Source of the DNA: Synura sp. LO234KE
Taxonomy: Eukaryota; Sar; Synurophyceae; Synurales; Mallomonadaceae
Direction: 5' to 3'
Assembly (NCBI GenBank): GCA_015143735.1
Contig: VKHC01000223.1
Span: 1 to 15,113, forward strand
DNA length: 15,113 bases
How positions within the stretch are numbered: the first letter of the stretch is position 1; each line of letters opens with the position of its first letter. The position numbers and the translations under genes were made by a program. Positions 1-7,834 of the stretch are shown here, piece by piece. The notes below the pieces were generated by a model, which was given only the letters and a program-made list of their open reading frames with translations, made no database searches and was not told the origin of the DNA.

Positions 1-181
1 ACCAAGTAGTGAGTTAAAAGTCCTACCGAAGCTCTTTTCATATCCCTACGGTCTTGGAAAAGCAGCTGCGGCATAAAAGTCATCTCTTATATTTTTTGCA
101 GTTAGAATCACTTGACCGCGTCCATATTCACAATGGTGAGTGTGTCCTTATTGCCAGTAAATCATCCATCCGTGTACTTTA
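1..181 (-). pseudogene. Copia pre-integrase region, frameshifted fragment
   Basis: On the minus strand this continues from the protease. One frame gives D-G-W-M-I-Y near 173-150, a stop follows, a second frame gives D-T-L-T-I-V-N-M, and a third gives V-I-L-T-A-K-N-I-R-D-D-F-Y near 110-65. This is the layout between copia protease and the GAG-pre-integrase zinc finger, where a 'DDGW..Y' strand is followed by 'VILTA'-like sequence. At least two frame changes and stops break it. The rest of the polyprotein lies outside the window. Family placement is by motif resemblance only. Confidence 0.55.
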
Positions 182-571
182 CTAGCACCATCTTACTAAT
201 AAAACTGTGTTACATTGCTCTTCTGTTCCGGGCTTGAAGTGCCCCGTGCTAGTGATTGTCAGTCCGTGTCCGGATATCCCGTGAACAGTTGGACTCTTTT
301 CTTCTGAGTTCATGACTCCCTCGAGCATAGCTGGATCCTGCATTACGTAGGCCCCTCGACATTCAGAGTCCAATATAAGGCGCTTAACATTCGGCGTAAC
401 TGTATTGAGTGCATACACCTGTACAGTTTCTCCCTCTGCATCCTCGCCAATGTTGCACGTAATCCATCCTATATTGAAAACATTCTCATCATCCTCATTC
501 TCCTAAAAATCACGGGATTCCACGCCATCTTCTGCGGCGTCGCTATCATCTACGTTCAGCAGTTGTGCCAT
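182..571 (-). pseudogene. Copia-like aspartic protease with acidic linker, inactive
   Basis: A 130-codon minus-strand frame with one internal TAG (503-505). The first part is acidic (D, E and N-rich, with E-N-E-D-D-E-N-V-F-N-I), typical of the linker between nucleocapsid and protease. The second part has the protease signature R-L-I-L-D-S-E-C-R-G-A-Y-V-M, followed by V-H-G-I-S-G-H-G-L and an N-T-V-L-L strand. Retroelement proteases need D-T/S-G at the active site. Here the glycine is a glutamate, so catalysis is not expected even apart from the stop. It sits between the zinc knuckle and the pre-integrase stretch, as in copia elements. Confidence 0.62.
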
Positions 572-639
572 CACATCTTGTGGCACCTTATTCTTGCGTT
601 GCATTGTTCTACTTCTAGATTTTTGTACACACTGTCACT

Positions 640-897
640 CTTCTTCTCTCCCTGGCCACTCCGCTTGACTAGCATATGGAGACGCTGGCTCTTCCTTTTC
701 TCTCATGTTGCGACCGATTTCAATGTGTCCTCTCCGCTTACATATATGGTACACACATGATCACGTTTGGGACAGTGTGGCTTTAGGTGGTTCACACCGC
801 ATCCAAAACACTTCCGAAGCGCTCTGCCTTGTCCTCTTCTTACCTCCTCATTAGTGCATGGAAAACCGTGGATATCCACGGTACCGTAATTATGCAT
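640..897 (-). pseudogene. Gag nucleocapsid zinc-knuckle region, frameshifted
   Basis: Minus-strand reading from 897 gives a basic stretch (E-E-V-R-R-G-Q-G-R-A-L-R-K) and then a zinc knuckle C-F-G-C-G-V-N-H-L-K-P-H-C (C-x2-C-x3-H-x4-C), followed by P-K-R and another cysteine. The frame is lost at an ATATAT run (about 742-747). In the frame two bases away the sequence continues as a basic C-K-R-R-G-H segment and an E/K-rich stretch to about 640. The nucleocapsid normally binds element RNA during packaging; this copy is broken. It lies between the gag body and the protease of the same element. Confidence 0.62.
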
Positions 898-1062
898 GAA
901 TAATACGGTGTGGTTAACAAAATAGGGTTAACCACGGGCGCCAATTATCCTTGATTTGATTATACTCCACATTTATCCCTGTAAGATTTTGTTATACCCC
1001 GTGATTATCCATGACATGGTAGTATAAAGTCGGGGTATAAACGGTCTGGTTATCCACAGCCA
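862..1062. repeat. MITE-like palindromic insertion inside the gag remnant
   Basis: About 200 bp with no coding character separates the gag body from the zinc knuckle, and it is unusually rich in inverted repeats. There is an 18-bp perfect palindrome at 865-882, a 9-bp perfect stem with an 8-nt loop (910-918 with 927-935), a near-perfect pair flanking TGCAT (881-909), and GTTATACCCCG pairing with CGGGGTATAA across 991-1040. The GGATAA/TTATCC word recurs at intervals of roughly 30-45 bp. The two ends carry similar inverted ends (CCGTGGATATCCA and, inverted, CTGTGGATAACCA). This is consistent with a short non-autonomous element. No clear target-site duplication was found, so the class is unknown. 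Confidence 0.4.
865..882. other. 18-bp perfect palindrome
   Basis: ACCGTGGAT is followed at once by its reverse complement ATCCACGGT with no spacer. It forms the left end of the palindrome-rich insert and may be its terminal inverted repeat folded on itself. Confidence 0.85.
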
Positions 1063-1093
1063 GGTTTCATGCTCTGATGCTGTCCCCCACTTA

Positions 1094-1402
1094 TGCACTG
1101 ATTTGTCCCTCATTATCGCTCTCACGGATCGTGCTCATACTTTCCAAAGCCTCTGCGCACGTGCAAAGCTCACTAATAGCTCTCTATATCTTGGCCATTC
1201 CCGTTTACCGTGGACTCTAGCGAGCTTGTCCTTGAACGGGTCCTGGTTAAGAGATAAACTATACGAAATTGAATAAAATTTGCGGGACCTGCTCTGCGTC
1301 CCCTTGTGCACTCAAATCAGCGACTAAGTCTTAAAATTCTTTGGCAAACTTAGCAAAGGGATTGCCACCCTGTTTCAACTTCAGGAACCTAGCAATTAAG
1401 GT
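1094..1402 (-). repeat. Left arm of 309-bp inverted repeat; gag UBN2 fragment
   Basis: The minus strand of this arm carries the gag body in the same orientation as the rest of the element. It pairs with 1462-1770 over 309 bp with about seven mismatches and no gaps seen. Translated pieces include P-F-A-K-F-A-K-E-F, D-L-V-A-D-L, D-P-F-K-D-K-L-A-R-V-H-G-K and A-R-A-Q-R-L-W-K, a pattern like the UBN2 (Retrotran_gag_2) domain of copia gag. In-frame stops occur after K-E-F and again twice before the D-P-F segment, so the reading frame was lost. Downstream of the arm on the minus strand, gag-like sequence continues a little way to the palindromic insert. Confidence 0.85.
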
Positions 1403-1461
1403 GTAAGCTGTGGCGAATGACGGAAGAGGTTGTCGTAAGACATGGATCCATTTTGGCATAA

Positions 1462-1770
1462 ACCTTAATTGCTAGGTTCCTGAAGTTGAAAAAGGGTGGC
1501 GATCCCTTTGCTAAGTTTGCCAAAGAATTTTAAGACTTAGTCGCCGATTTGGGTGCACAAGGGGATGCAGAGCAGGTCCCGCAAATTTTATTCAATTTCG
1601 TATAGTTTATCTCTTAACCAGGACCCGTTCAAGGACAAGCTCGCTAGAGTCCACGGTAAACGGGAATGGCCAAGATATAGAGAGCTATTAGCGAGCTTTG
1701 CACGTGCGCAGAGGCTTTGGAAAGTATGAGCACGATCCGTGAGAGCGATAATGAGGAACAAATCAGTGCA
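1462..1770 (+). repeat. Right arm of 309-bp inverted repeat; inverted gag copy
   Basis: Reverse-complement copy of 1094-1402, separated by a 59-bp spacer (1403-1461). Here the gag fragment reads on the plus strand, against the direction of the element. It carries the same in-frame stops as the left arm, so decay of the frame preceded the duplication. The arm interrupts gag: coding-like sequence on the minus strand runs down to about 1771, meets this arm backwards, and resumes forward in the left arm. A transcript across both arms could fold into a long near-perfect hairpin. Confidence 0.85.
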
Positions 1771-2432
1771 TTTGTGTATGTTGAAGGCATCGTAAGCCGC
1801 TTGGTACCCAGAAACAGCCCATCATGTTTTTATCCGTAGGCATAAACAATTTGACCATAAGCCTCTTTTCCGCTTCCATCAGTCTTCAATATTTTTCCTC
1901 ATAAGCCGCAAATAACTTGTCTCCACGATCATTGTCAGGAAACAATCTCGGAGTTGCTCCATCAATTCTTCATCTCTCTGGGAATATCTCTGACTAGACG
2001 TCTCATATTCTCATCCACTACGCCCGTTAGTGGAATATTCCCTGCGGCTCCGCATGTTGGGGCACATTTCTTGAAAACAATTCCGAGTTTCAGTTGCTCC
2101 TCGTTAGTATGGGTAGTGACGTATAAGTCCCTTTTCTGCAAAAGTGATACTGGTAGTGTGACGCGTAATTTAAAAAGTACCCTATAGAAGATATATTTCA
2201 ATTCGGATCCGTTTTCACTCAACCTCTTTTAGAAGTGTTTCATATACCCAGGGCTAACTGCTGACGTCACTAACGCAACAAAAAACACATTTGGGACTGA
2301 GCTACGGAGCGACAACGTGGTTTTAAAATAGTTTTGGTGTTTAAACGTGTAATACTTGACGCCGTAAACTAGTTGTTCCCTGAAATCTGCTTTGGCAGAT
2401 GTGCCTGATCTACCTAATTCCAAAAAGTACAC
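1771..2432 (-). pseudogene. Degenerate coding region, probable gag N-terminal part
   Basis: One minus-strand frame runs from 2432 to 1962 with a single TAA between its two halves (after M-K-H-F). Coding-like sequence then continues in a second frame from about 1975 to 1771, with T-P-R-L-F-P-D-N-D-R-G-D-K-L-F-A-A-Y, a TGA, and R-L-M-E-A-E-K-R-L-M-V-K-L-F. Position and strand fit the start of the gag polyprotein of the same element, and the segment ends exactly at the right arm of the inverted repeat. I recognise no domain in it, so it could also be remains of a different gene upstream of gag. The 2229-2432 portion is the least certain. Confidence 0.45.
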
Positions 2433-4104
2433 TATGTGTCAGTCACTCCTCCTCAACTTCTTAATTCATCTTGAAAGTACCCAACGAATTTGTGTTAAAG
2501 TTTAATGCCAAAGTCTATGTAACTTAAGAAGAAGCCTCAAATAAGTTAAGGTAATAAATCTTGTCGAGCAATTGCAAATGCAAGTTATAATAGTAAAGAA
2601 CAGGAGATCGAATAATTGAGGGACATATTCAGAGACGCTTTAAAACATATTGGAGAAGCATAAACGTGCAGACGATATTTGAAATAAATAATGAATTGTT
2701 GGATTGACGAATAAAATATAATTATAGTTTTCTTACTAGCGATGTTCACCGGTACAACTTAGAGCTACCTCATGTCCTTCAAGCTTTTACCACGCTGAGC
2801 TGTGTAAGTCTCTTTAATGCTGTATCTACTCTCTCATTACTCTCCCATTGTTAAAGTTGTTGTGCAGTTTCTACGCACAATTCGTAACAAAATGTACAAA
2901 TCGTAACAAACGCGAATGAACGAAATCATTATCACGGTAATAGTACTAAATTTAATCAATAATACTTCATATTCCTTTAATTGAAGTTTTGTTAAATTTT
3001 GTGGTCAGATCGGAGAACGAACAGGGATATTTAAAATTGCGGATGCTGCTGACGTCCATTTCCACGATAATTATCGCAGCCTCGATTAGAAGATCGATAA
3101 ATTGCGACACTTATCTCTCGTGGTTGTGGAAGAACTTCTCAAGCTATGAATCGATCTTACGGAGCATCTAGATGGCCACCAAAAGATTGTCAAAGATCAT
3201 TGCAATATTGAGGTAATATGGTAAGAAAACAGGATGTGGATGCTGCTCAAAATAGTGAGAATTGTATTCTTGCGTCTTAAGATTACGCTAAATTCCTGGA
3301 ACTATACGACGGACAAGAGAATTAGAGAGTTGGGCGCTTGGATATGAATGACTGTAATTCAATGACTATTACTGAGAATATATATATTTGAATTACAATC
3401 TGGATACTGATAACATGCAGTTACTAATTCGCTCTTCGGCAGTCTTTGATCTTCTCCCATCCCGACGTCAATTATATGATTCCAAGTTGATTGCAATAGT
3501 AGGCGAATGGTATTATCGCACAAATTATCTTTTTCATATACCGCGTAATATTGGGACTGCAAACACGAATAATTATAGAATAGATATTTGAGAGCATAGT
3601 TATTTATATGATATAGTAGGCAACAAATTAAGTGACGTACTATTAAGCGTATTGGCTATGCAGGATCATGGCGAGGGAACAGGTTTTTTCAAAAGACCTC
3701 CATAATGTCAAAAATGGCTTTCCAACAATCACGAGAAACGCTACAAATCAATATCACATTTAGGATAAGAGGAGTTCTAATCACTTTCTTCTTTCTTATA
3801 TTACGCAAGTCAGGAACATAGAAGTATCAGTCAACAAGCAATTATGGGAAGCTGCATGAGTAATTAATGTTAGGAAAGTATGCGTGAAAGTTTAAATGCA
3901 AAAAACGAGACGAGAAAGTTTCAAACTCAATTTAAGCTATTATTACCGAGCAACAAACTCATTCATAACAGCAAGAGTTATTCACTTGATGACTCTAAGT
4001 GGCAATATATGATGGCACAATATTTATACTTTAATATGTGTGCATGCGGATGTTTAGTTCATCATATTCAGTGTGGTGGTTCAACCACAGTAGCACCTGA
4101 AAGA
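2433..4104. other. AT-rich region without recognisable gene
   Basis: Short open frames on both strands here (none above about 90 codons) show no motif, no consistent splice pattern and no codon bias that I can see. The base composition is plain AT-rich with an ATATAT run near 3379. An 87-codon plus-strand frame at 3880-4143 overlaps the candidate exon described next but has no recognisable content. I see nothing that can be supported as a feature. Confidence 0.5.
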
Positions 4105-4544
4105 CAGCAGCAGAGTACAGTGGAGCGCACTTTGCAAAGGTGAAAGGGCTTCCATGCTACAAACATATTTGATCAATTTTACTCGGCTCTAACTTCCGGG
4201 GTTGGTGCAGCATAGCTGCGGCGAGAGAGATGAACCTCATCCGCAACACTTTGTCCAGCCACTAGTTGCTTGGCAGTATTGGGAAAAGGAAAACTACTGG
4301 GGATTAGGAGTTAAATCAACGAAGCTAGGTAAGCGTCAGCAAAATTTTGACCCTAAAAATTAATTTCGAGCAGTTGTAAGTGCTCGTGGTCGTCCGTAAA
4401 ATGGCAAATAATTAGCAAATTTTCCATCTTTGGGCAGCAGAAGGGTGAGTCCGCACAATCATTCTTTATATTATAGCGCGACGTCAGCTGGCTGTTGGAG
4501 AGGCAAGGCACTATGTTCCACCGGCTTACATCTTGGGCGAATAG
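4105..4544 (+). CDS. Candidate spliced 3' end of an unidentified gene
   Basis: A GC-raised patch in which open frames join across splice-like sites. A frame ending in F-A-K at 4139 meets GTGAAA (intron 4140-4210, 71 bp, ending GGTGCAG). An exon at 4211-4328 reads H-S-C-G-E-R-D-E-P-H-P-Q, then W-Q-Y-W-E-K-E-N-Y-W-G-L-G, and ends at a good donor GTAAGC. An intron of 148 bp (4329-4476) ends TATTATAG, and the last exon (4477-4544) reads R-R-Q-L-A-V-G-E-A-R-H-Y-V-P-P-A-Y followed by TAG. Phases agree (0, then 1). I recognise no family and the 5' exons were not found. Other joins are possible, including one in which a different frame of the first exon continues briefly. Chance cannot be excluded. 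Confidence 0.28.
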
Positions 4545-5255
4545 TTTTGAAATTGGTTGGAGACTCGAATATTCAAGATGAATGCGCTGCACCTTCTGAG
4601 GTGAAAGAGTAGGGTTTAAATATGAAATTTAATGGTGGCAGTTTACTAATATCACCGTTTAATACTTGAAAGTCGCAAATGCGATGTTTCCTGTATTTGC
4701 GGATCATCATAGGACTAAGTAATGATATGTAGTGTCCGATGAGGGAACTAATAAATTGATAGATTCAAGTACTTTGGATTACAGTCTCTGAGCAACAATC
4801 ACGAATCAATCCTCCTCACGACAGAATTAGAGTATTTCATATAGATTTTAAGATTTCACTGAGACATCCAGCATTGTTAAGCGATTGGGGACATGTGCTT
4901 TGATATAAACCGATGAGTTCTATTGCAAGCTACTGTAATGGGATAAGGCAAAGTAAGGAGAGAATAAAGGTATGGTTTGTAGCAGCTGAAAATGAATAAA
5001 ATAATAGTTTGAGTCGGAGCACACGACGTTAGAAGTGGTTATTGGAGGCTTGGATGCCATTCCCCGATTCAAGGAATTTTTATATTAAATACTATATATG
5101 GAACACGAAGGTGATGTATTTGCATCAAAAATGTACACAAGACTGTTCGGTTACTCTTCGCAGTTCTGGTTTTATTTGAGCTCTATACTAAGGCGTCTTC
5201 ATATACGTCATTTTTGACGGCAAGCTCCACAGATTCAATACTCACTCCTTTATGA
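4545..5255. other. AT-rich region without recognisable gene
   Basis: Only a 39-codon frame at 5098-5217 (starting M-E-H-E-G-D-V-F, with a hydrophobic F-W-F-Y-L middle) stands out. It has no known motif and its splice connection to the next patch would need a poor donor. Nothing else can be supported. Confidence 0.4.
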
Positions 5256-5413
5256 ATTGAAAATACTACAAAAGTCTTCTGTAGTGATAGTTTTGTGAAT
5301 GACTTGTTCGAAGCCCGCGCTTCAGCACAACAGGTGCGTTGCTTTGAGCCCACCGGCTATACTACCGTTTTTAACAGCCTACTGGTTGTGGCCCCGATCT
5401 TTACCGATCTTAA
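5256..5413 (+). CDS. Candidate last exons of an unidentified small gene
   Basis: A GC-raised patch in AT-rich surroundings. A frame open from 5256 reads F-V-N-D-L-F-E-A-R-A-S-A-Q-Q and ends in CAG at 5333, followed by GTGCGT. A 44-bp stretch (5334-5377) ends in a pyrimidine-rich TTTTTAACAG, and the same phase then reads P-T-G-C-G-P-D-L-Y-R-S before TAA at 5411-5413. The unspliced frame also stays open through the intron, to a stop near 5483, so the intron is not forced by the sequence. No family is recognised and no start is identified. Confidence 0.22.
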
Positions 5414-5483
5414 ATGGGCTACATCGGTGCAACCAAATCGTCCATCAAAATCTAAATTAATATTCCACATGTACTGTGGATAA

Positions 5484-6125
5484 AAACAACAAAAATCCAT
5501 GAAAAAAAAAACAGAAAAAGACAAAACGGGTCCATCACCTAAATCTGCCACTATGGTGTTTGTGATCCACCTTTATACAACCAAATATAAGATGGAAAAT
5601 AAATATGGAAATTGAAATTGGTTGAATAAGCAAGGTATCTTTTCGAGGCATATGTAGGTGGTGTTTGTACGTGTGGTTGAGATTTTAGAAATGACTAAAT
5701 TTTGTACTAGCAGCATATGGAATACATATTAGATAGGTGGATAAAAAGACTCAATAAACACTTATATATTTTGAAATATCTCGTGTACAGGGGCTCAGTG
5801 TTGTAGAGAATTCCAATAGATGGACTGTTAAAGAACAAAGTTCACGCTATCTCATATTAAAAATAAGCAAATTGTTCATCATGTCTTCATCATTCATCAT
5901 TAATATATCGCGGTAAAGCATGCAATCTTTCATCGCAAAAAATGTCCAAGAAGTCGAATATCATAAATATTTATATTCAGCAGGCCACTACATGGATAGT
6001 ATGCCAGGAGGCTATCTAAAGGCATTTTTGTCATTTGTATTTTGGTGGTCCATATATTAAAGGTAATTAGAGAATTTCAAAAATCAAGCCAGTGTCAACT
6101 ACCAGAAAAATACAAATTTTGATTT
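5484..6125. other. AT-rich region without recognisable gene
   Basis: Strongly AT-rich with an A-run near 5501-5510. No open frame, repeat or motif worth naming was seen. Confidence 0.5.
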
Positions 6126-6406
6126 TTAGCTACAAATGGATTATCTGCAGATGAATTTTGGTGCACCGATGTACTATAAGCAACAATCCGATGTATGGCT
6201 CCAGGAGTCCTGGTGGTTGCGGTTACAGTCAGTTGTTTAATTCTATCCCACTGAAGCAGTCTCCCTATACTCCCTGTCGCAGCGCCGCTGTACCGCCTCT
6301 AGAAGAAGCTAGTCTGTTAACAATTAGTAGCTGCCTATGGCGGAGTATGGTGGTGTTCCTCGAATTCGCGCTATCGATTCACTGGCGAGTGCTGGGCAAT
6401 TCATAA
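6126..6406 (+). other. GC-raised patch with open frames, unidentified
   Basis: Two overlapping plus-strand frames run here. One starts at 6137 or earlier with M-N-F-G-A-P-M-Y-Y and stops near 6240. The other (6158-6406, 82 codons) contains N-N-P-M-Y-G-S-R-S-P-G-G and ends in a hydrophobic tail before TAA. The similar P-M-Y words in different frames could reflect a frameshift within one coding sequence rich in G, P, Y, N and S. There is no conserved domain I recognise, and it may be an exon of an unknown gene or chance. Confidence 0.2.
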
Positions 6407-6691
6407 TAACCTTGAAATTAAACTCGGCCTATTAACAAAAATGACTATTAAGAATTAAGCGCATATTCATGGTTTACATGCCAGGGTATTGCTATTTCGC
6501 ACGAAGGATCGTCGTGATACGACTTACGCAAGCAATAAATATGATTTTAAGGAAAAGTAGCTATACTTGATCCCATCCATACTACATGATAGTCCAAGAA
6601 CGCGATTGATTACCCCTCGCGATTACCATCAACTATATCTAGTCATCATGTCGATATCTTTCACTGCATAAATTCAGGATGATCTCGTGGA

Positions 6692-7708
6692 TTAGCAGCA
6701 CCCGCTCACCGCTGAAGATTGGGAATCCGACGTGGGCCTCATGATTCTGACATCGGGCTCAGGAGCGGGAGGAACTACTCGCACTAAAAGCAGGAGGGAG
6801 AAATAGAGAATAGACGATTAGCGCTCTATTCCGTTACACTGTCGCGTATTGGAAAGGACACGCTACTGTAGTCGTGATCGTGTATATCACATATATGCAC
6901 CTAGTTGTAAGAATATATCTTGAACATTAAATCCTTCCTTGGCGCTCGTCTCCATGTAAATCGAGCCAGTCTCCTCTGCGAAAGCCCGAGCGGTGGCCTC
7001 CTCTACTTCCTACGGGGCAAGAAGAAGCGAGATGGTGAAGAATGACTGGTCGAGGTTCAATTGTAATGAAACGACGTATTTTCAAGTGTAGCTCGACCTA
7101 CACGGCTGTCACTAAGGTCCGCTTTATTTCCCGCTAGTGCAAAAACTAAATCTTTGGGGCCGTGACATCGAAGTTCCTCTACCCAGCACTTCAGAGAATG
7201 AAATGTGTTCTGAAGAGACGGAACAAGGCTTATAAAAATATGGCAATTTGAGCGGAAAGTAAAGCACCGCTCTAGTTATATCGTAGACAATTATAGCAGC
7301 TGCTGCATTTCGATAATACATAGGCGCGAGACTCCGATACTTTTCTTGGCCTGGTAATAAGTTGATATAAATATTTTTGCTAAATCAGAAAATCCACTAT
7401 AATTGCCTGCTGTGTCCCATATTTGAAATTTTACGGGCTTTCCGTCAACAACAATTAGTTTTGACATGAATGATGCTCTATGATAATAATATTAGAGTCC
7501 ACTTGTTACTTTTTAATTTTTCAGTTACCCAATTGTAGACTCGCTGAATTCTTTAAAATTATTGTAAACGAATCGAAGGCCAAGACTAGATTTCCCCACA
7601 TCTTTATCCCCAAGTAGCACAAGCTATGATCAATTTGCAATCTTAAAAATCAATAATAGGAACTGTATTATCACTTACTTTAATTTCCCTAGGTTTTGCA
7701 CCGCTCAT
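6692..7708 (-). CDS. Rab5-class small GTPase, seven exons, complete
   Basis: Rab GTPases of this class act as GTP switches on early endosomes. Exons on the minus strand are 7708-7679, 7623-7529, 7477-7407, 7350-7268, 7209-7102, 7009-6901 and 6783-6692. Their 588 nt give 195 residues, close to the family's usual 195-220. Visible motifs are the P-loop G-D-K-D-V-G-K-S (15-22), switch I T-I-G (40-42), W-D-T-A-G-Q-E-K-Y (62-70) followed by S-L-A-P-M-Y-Y-R as in Rab5/21/22, N-K-A-D (121-124), E-T-S-A-K (149-153) and a C-terminal Cys-Cys (194-195) for double geranylgeranylation. Introns are 51-117 bp and join phases without loss. Five are GT-AG; the intron at 7406-7351 starts GC and splits the DTAG glycine codon. 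The first exon has only ten codons. The start is the ATG giving [10 protein letters not shown] directly before the first strand. The exact Rab5/Rab22 subtype is not settled. All motifs needed for activity are present. Confidence 0.9.
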
Positions 7709-7834
7709 GAGGATTGATTAAGTATTGGAGTGTACAAGTTACGCTCAAATAGCCTCTCAATAAAGTTTTTATATTCAATCTTCCTGTCGAAGCCGTAATT
7801 TAAGCTGATTTGTACAGAATTAGAATGCTAAAAT
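7709..7834. promoter_or_regulatory. Short divergent intergenic region
   Basis: The Rab gene starts at 7708 on the minus strand and a plus-strand coding-like segment starts at 7835 (or 7825). The 126-bp gap must hold the Rab promoter and 5' leader, if the leader is unspliced. It is AT-rich with no clear TATA or CCAAT box that I can call. Confidence 0.35.

Larger units (their letters stand above)
1..2432 (-). mobile_element. Degenerate Ty1/copia-like LTR retrotransposon, internal part
   Basis: Minus-strand segments read in the order expected of a copia polyprotein: gag N-terminal part (2432-1771), UBN2-like gag (1402-1094), CCHC nucleocapsid (about 897-640), acidic linker and aspartic protease (571-182), then the stretch before integrase (181-1). 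Every part carries stops or frame changes, so the copy cannot make a working polyprotein. It continues beyond the left window edge, where integrase and reverse transcriptase would lie. No LTR, primer-binding site or target duplication was recognised on the right, so that border is a guess based on where coding-like sequence fades. The Gag/PR order and motifs are seen directly; the copia assignment rests on the UBN2-type gag and the D-S-x protease followed by a pre-integrase stretch. Confidence 0.72.

Noticed and set aside
1954-2187. 77-codon plus-strand frame
   Set aside because: Antisense to a minus-strand stretch with longer coding-like continuity; no motif.
3371-3392. Short AT dinucleotide run
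   Set aside because: Ordinary microsatellite in AT-rich DNA.
3359-3591. Overlapping 67-codon frames on both strands
   Set aside because: No motif, AT-rich, and of a length expected by chance; neither strand has support.
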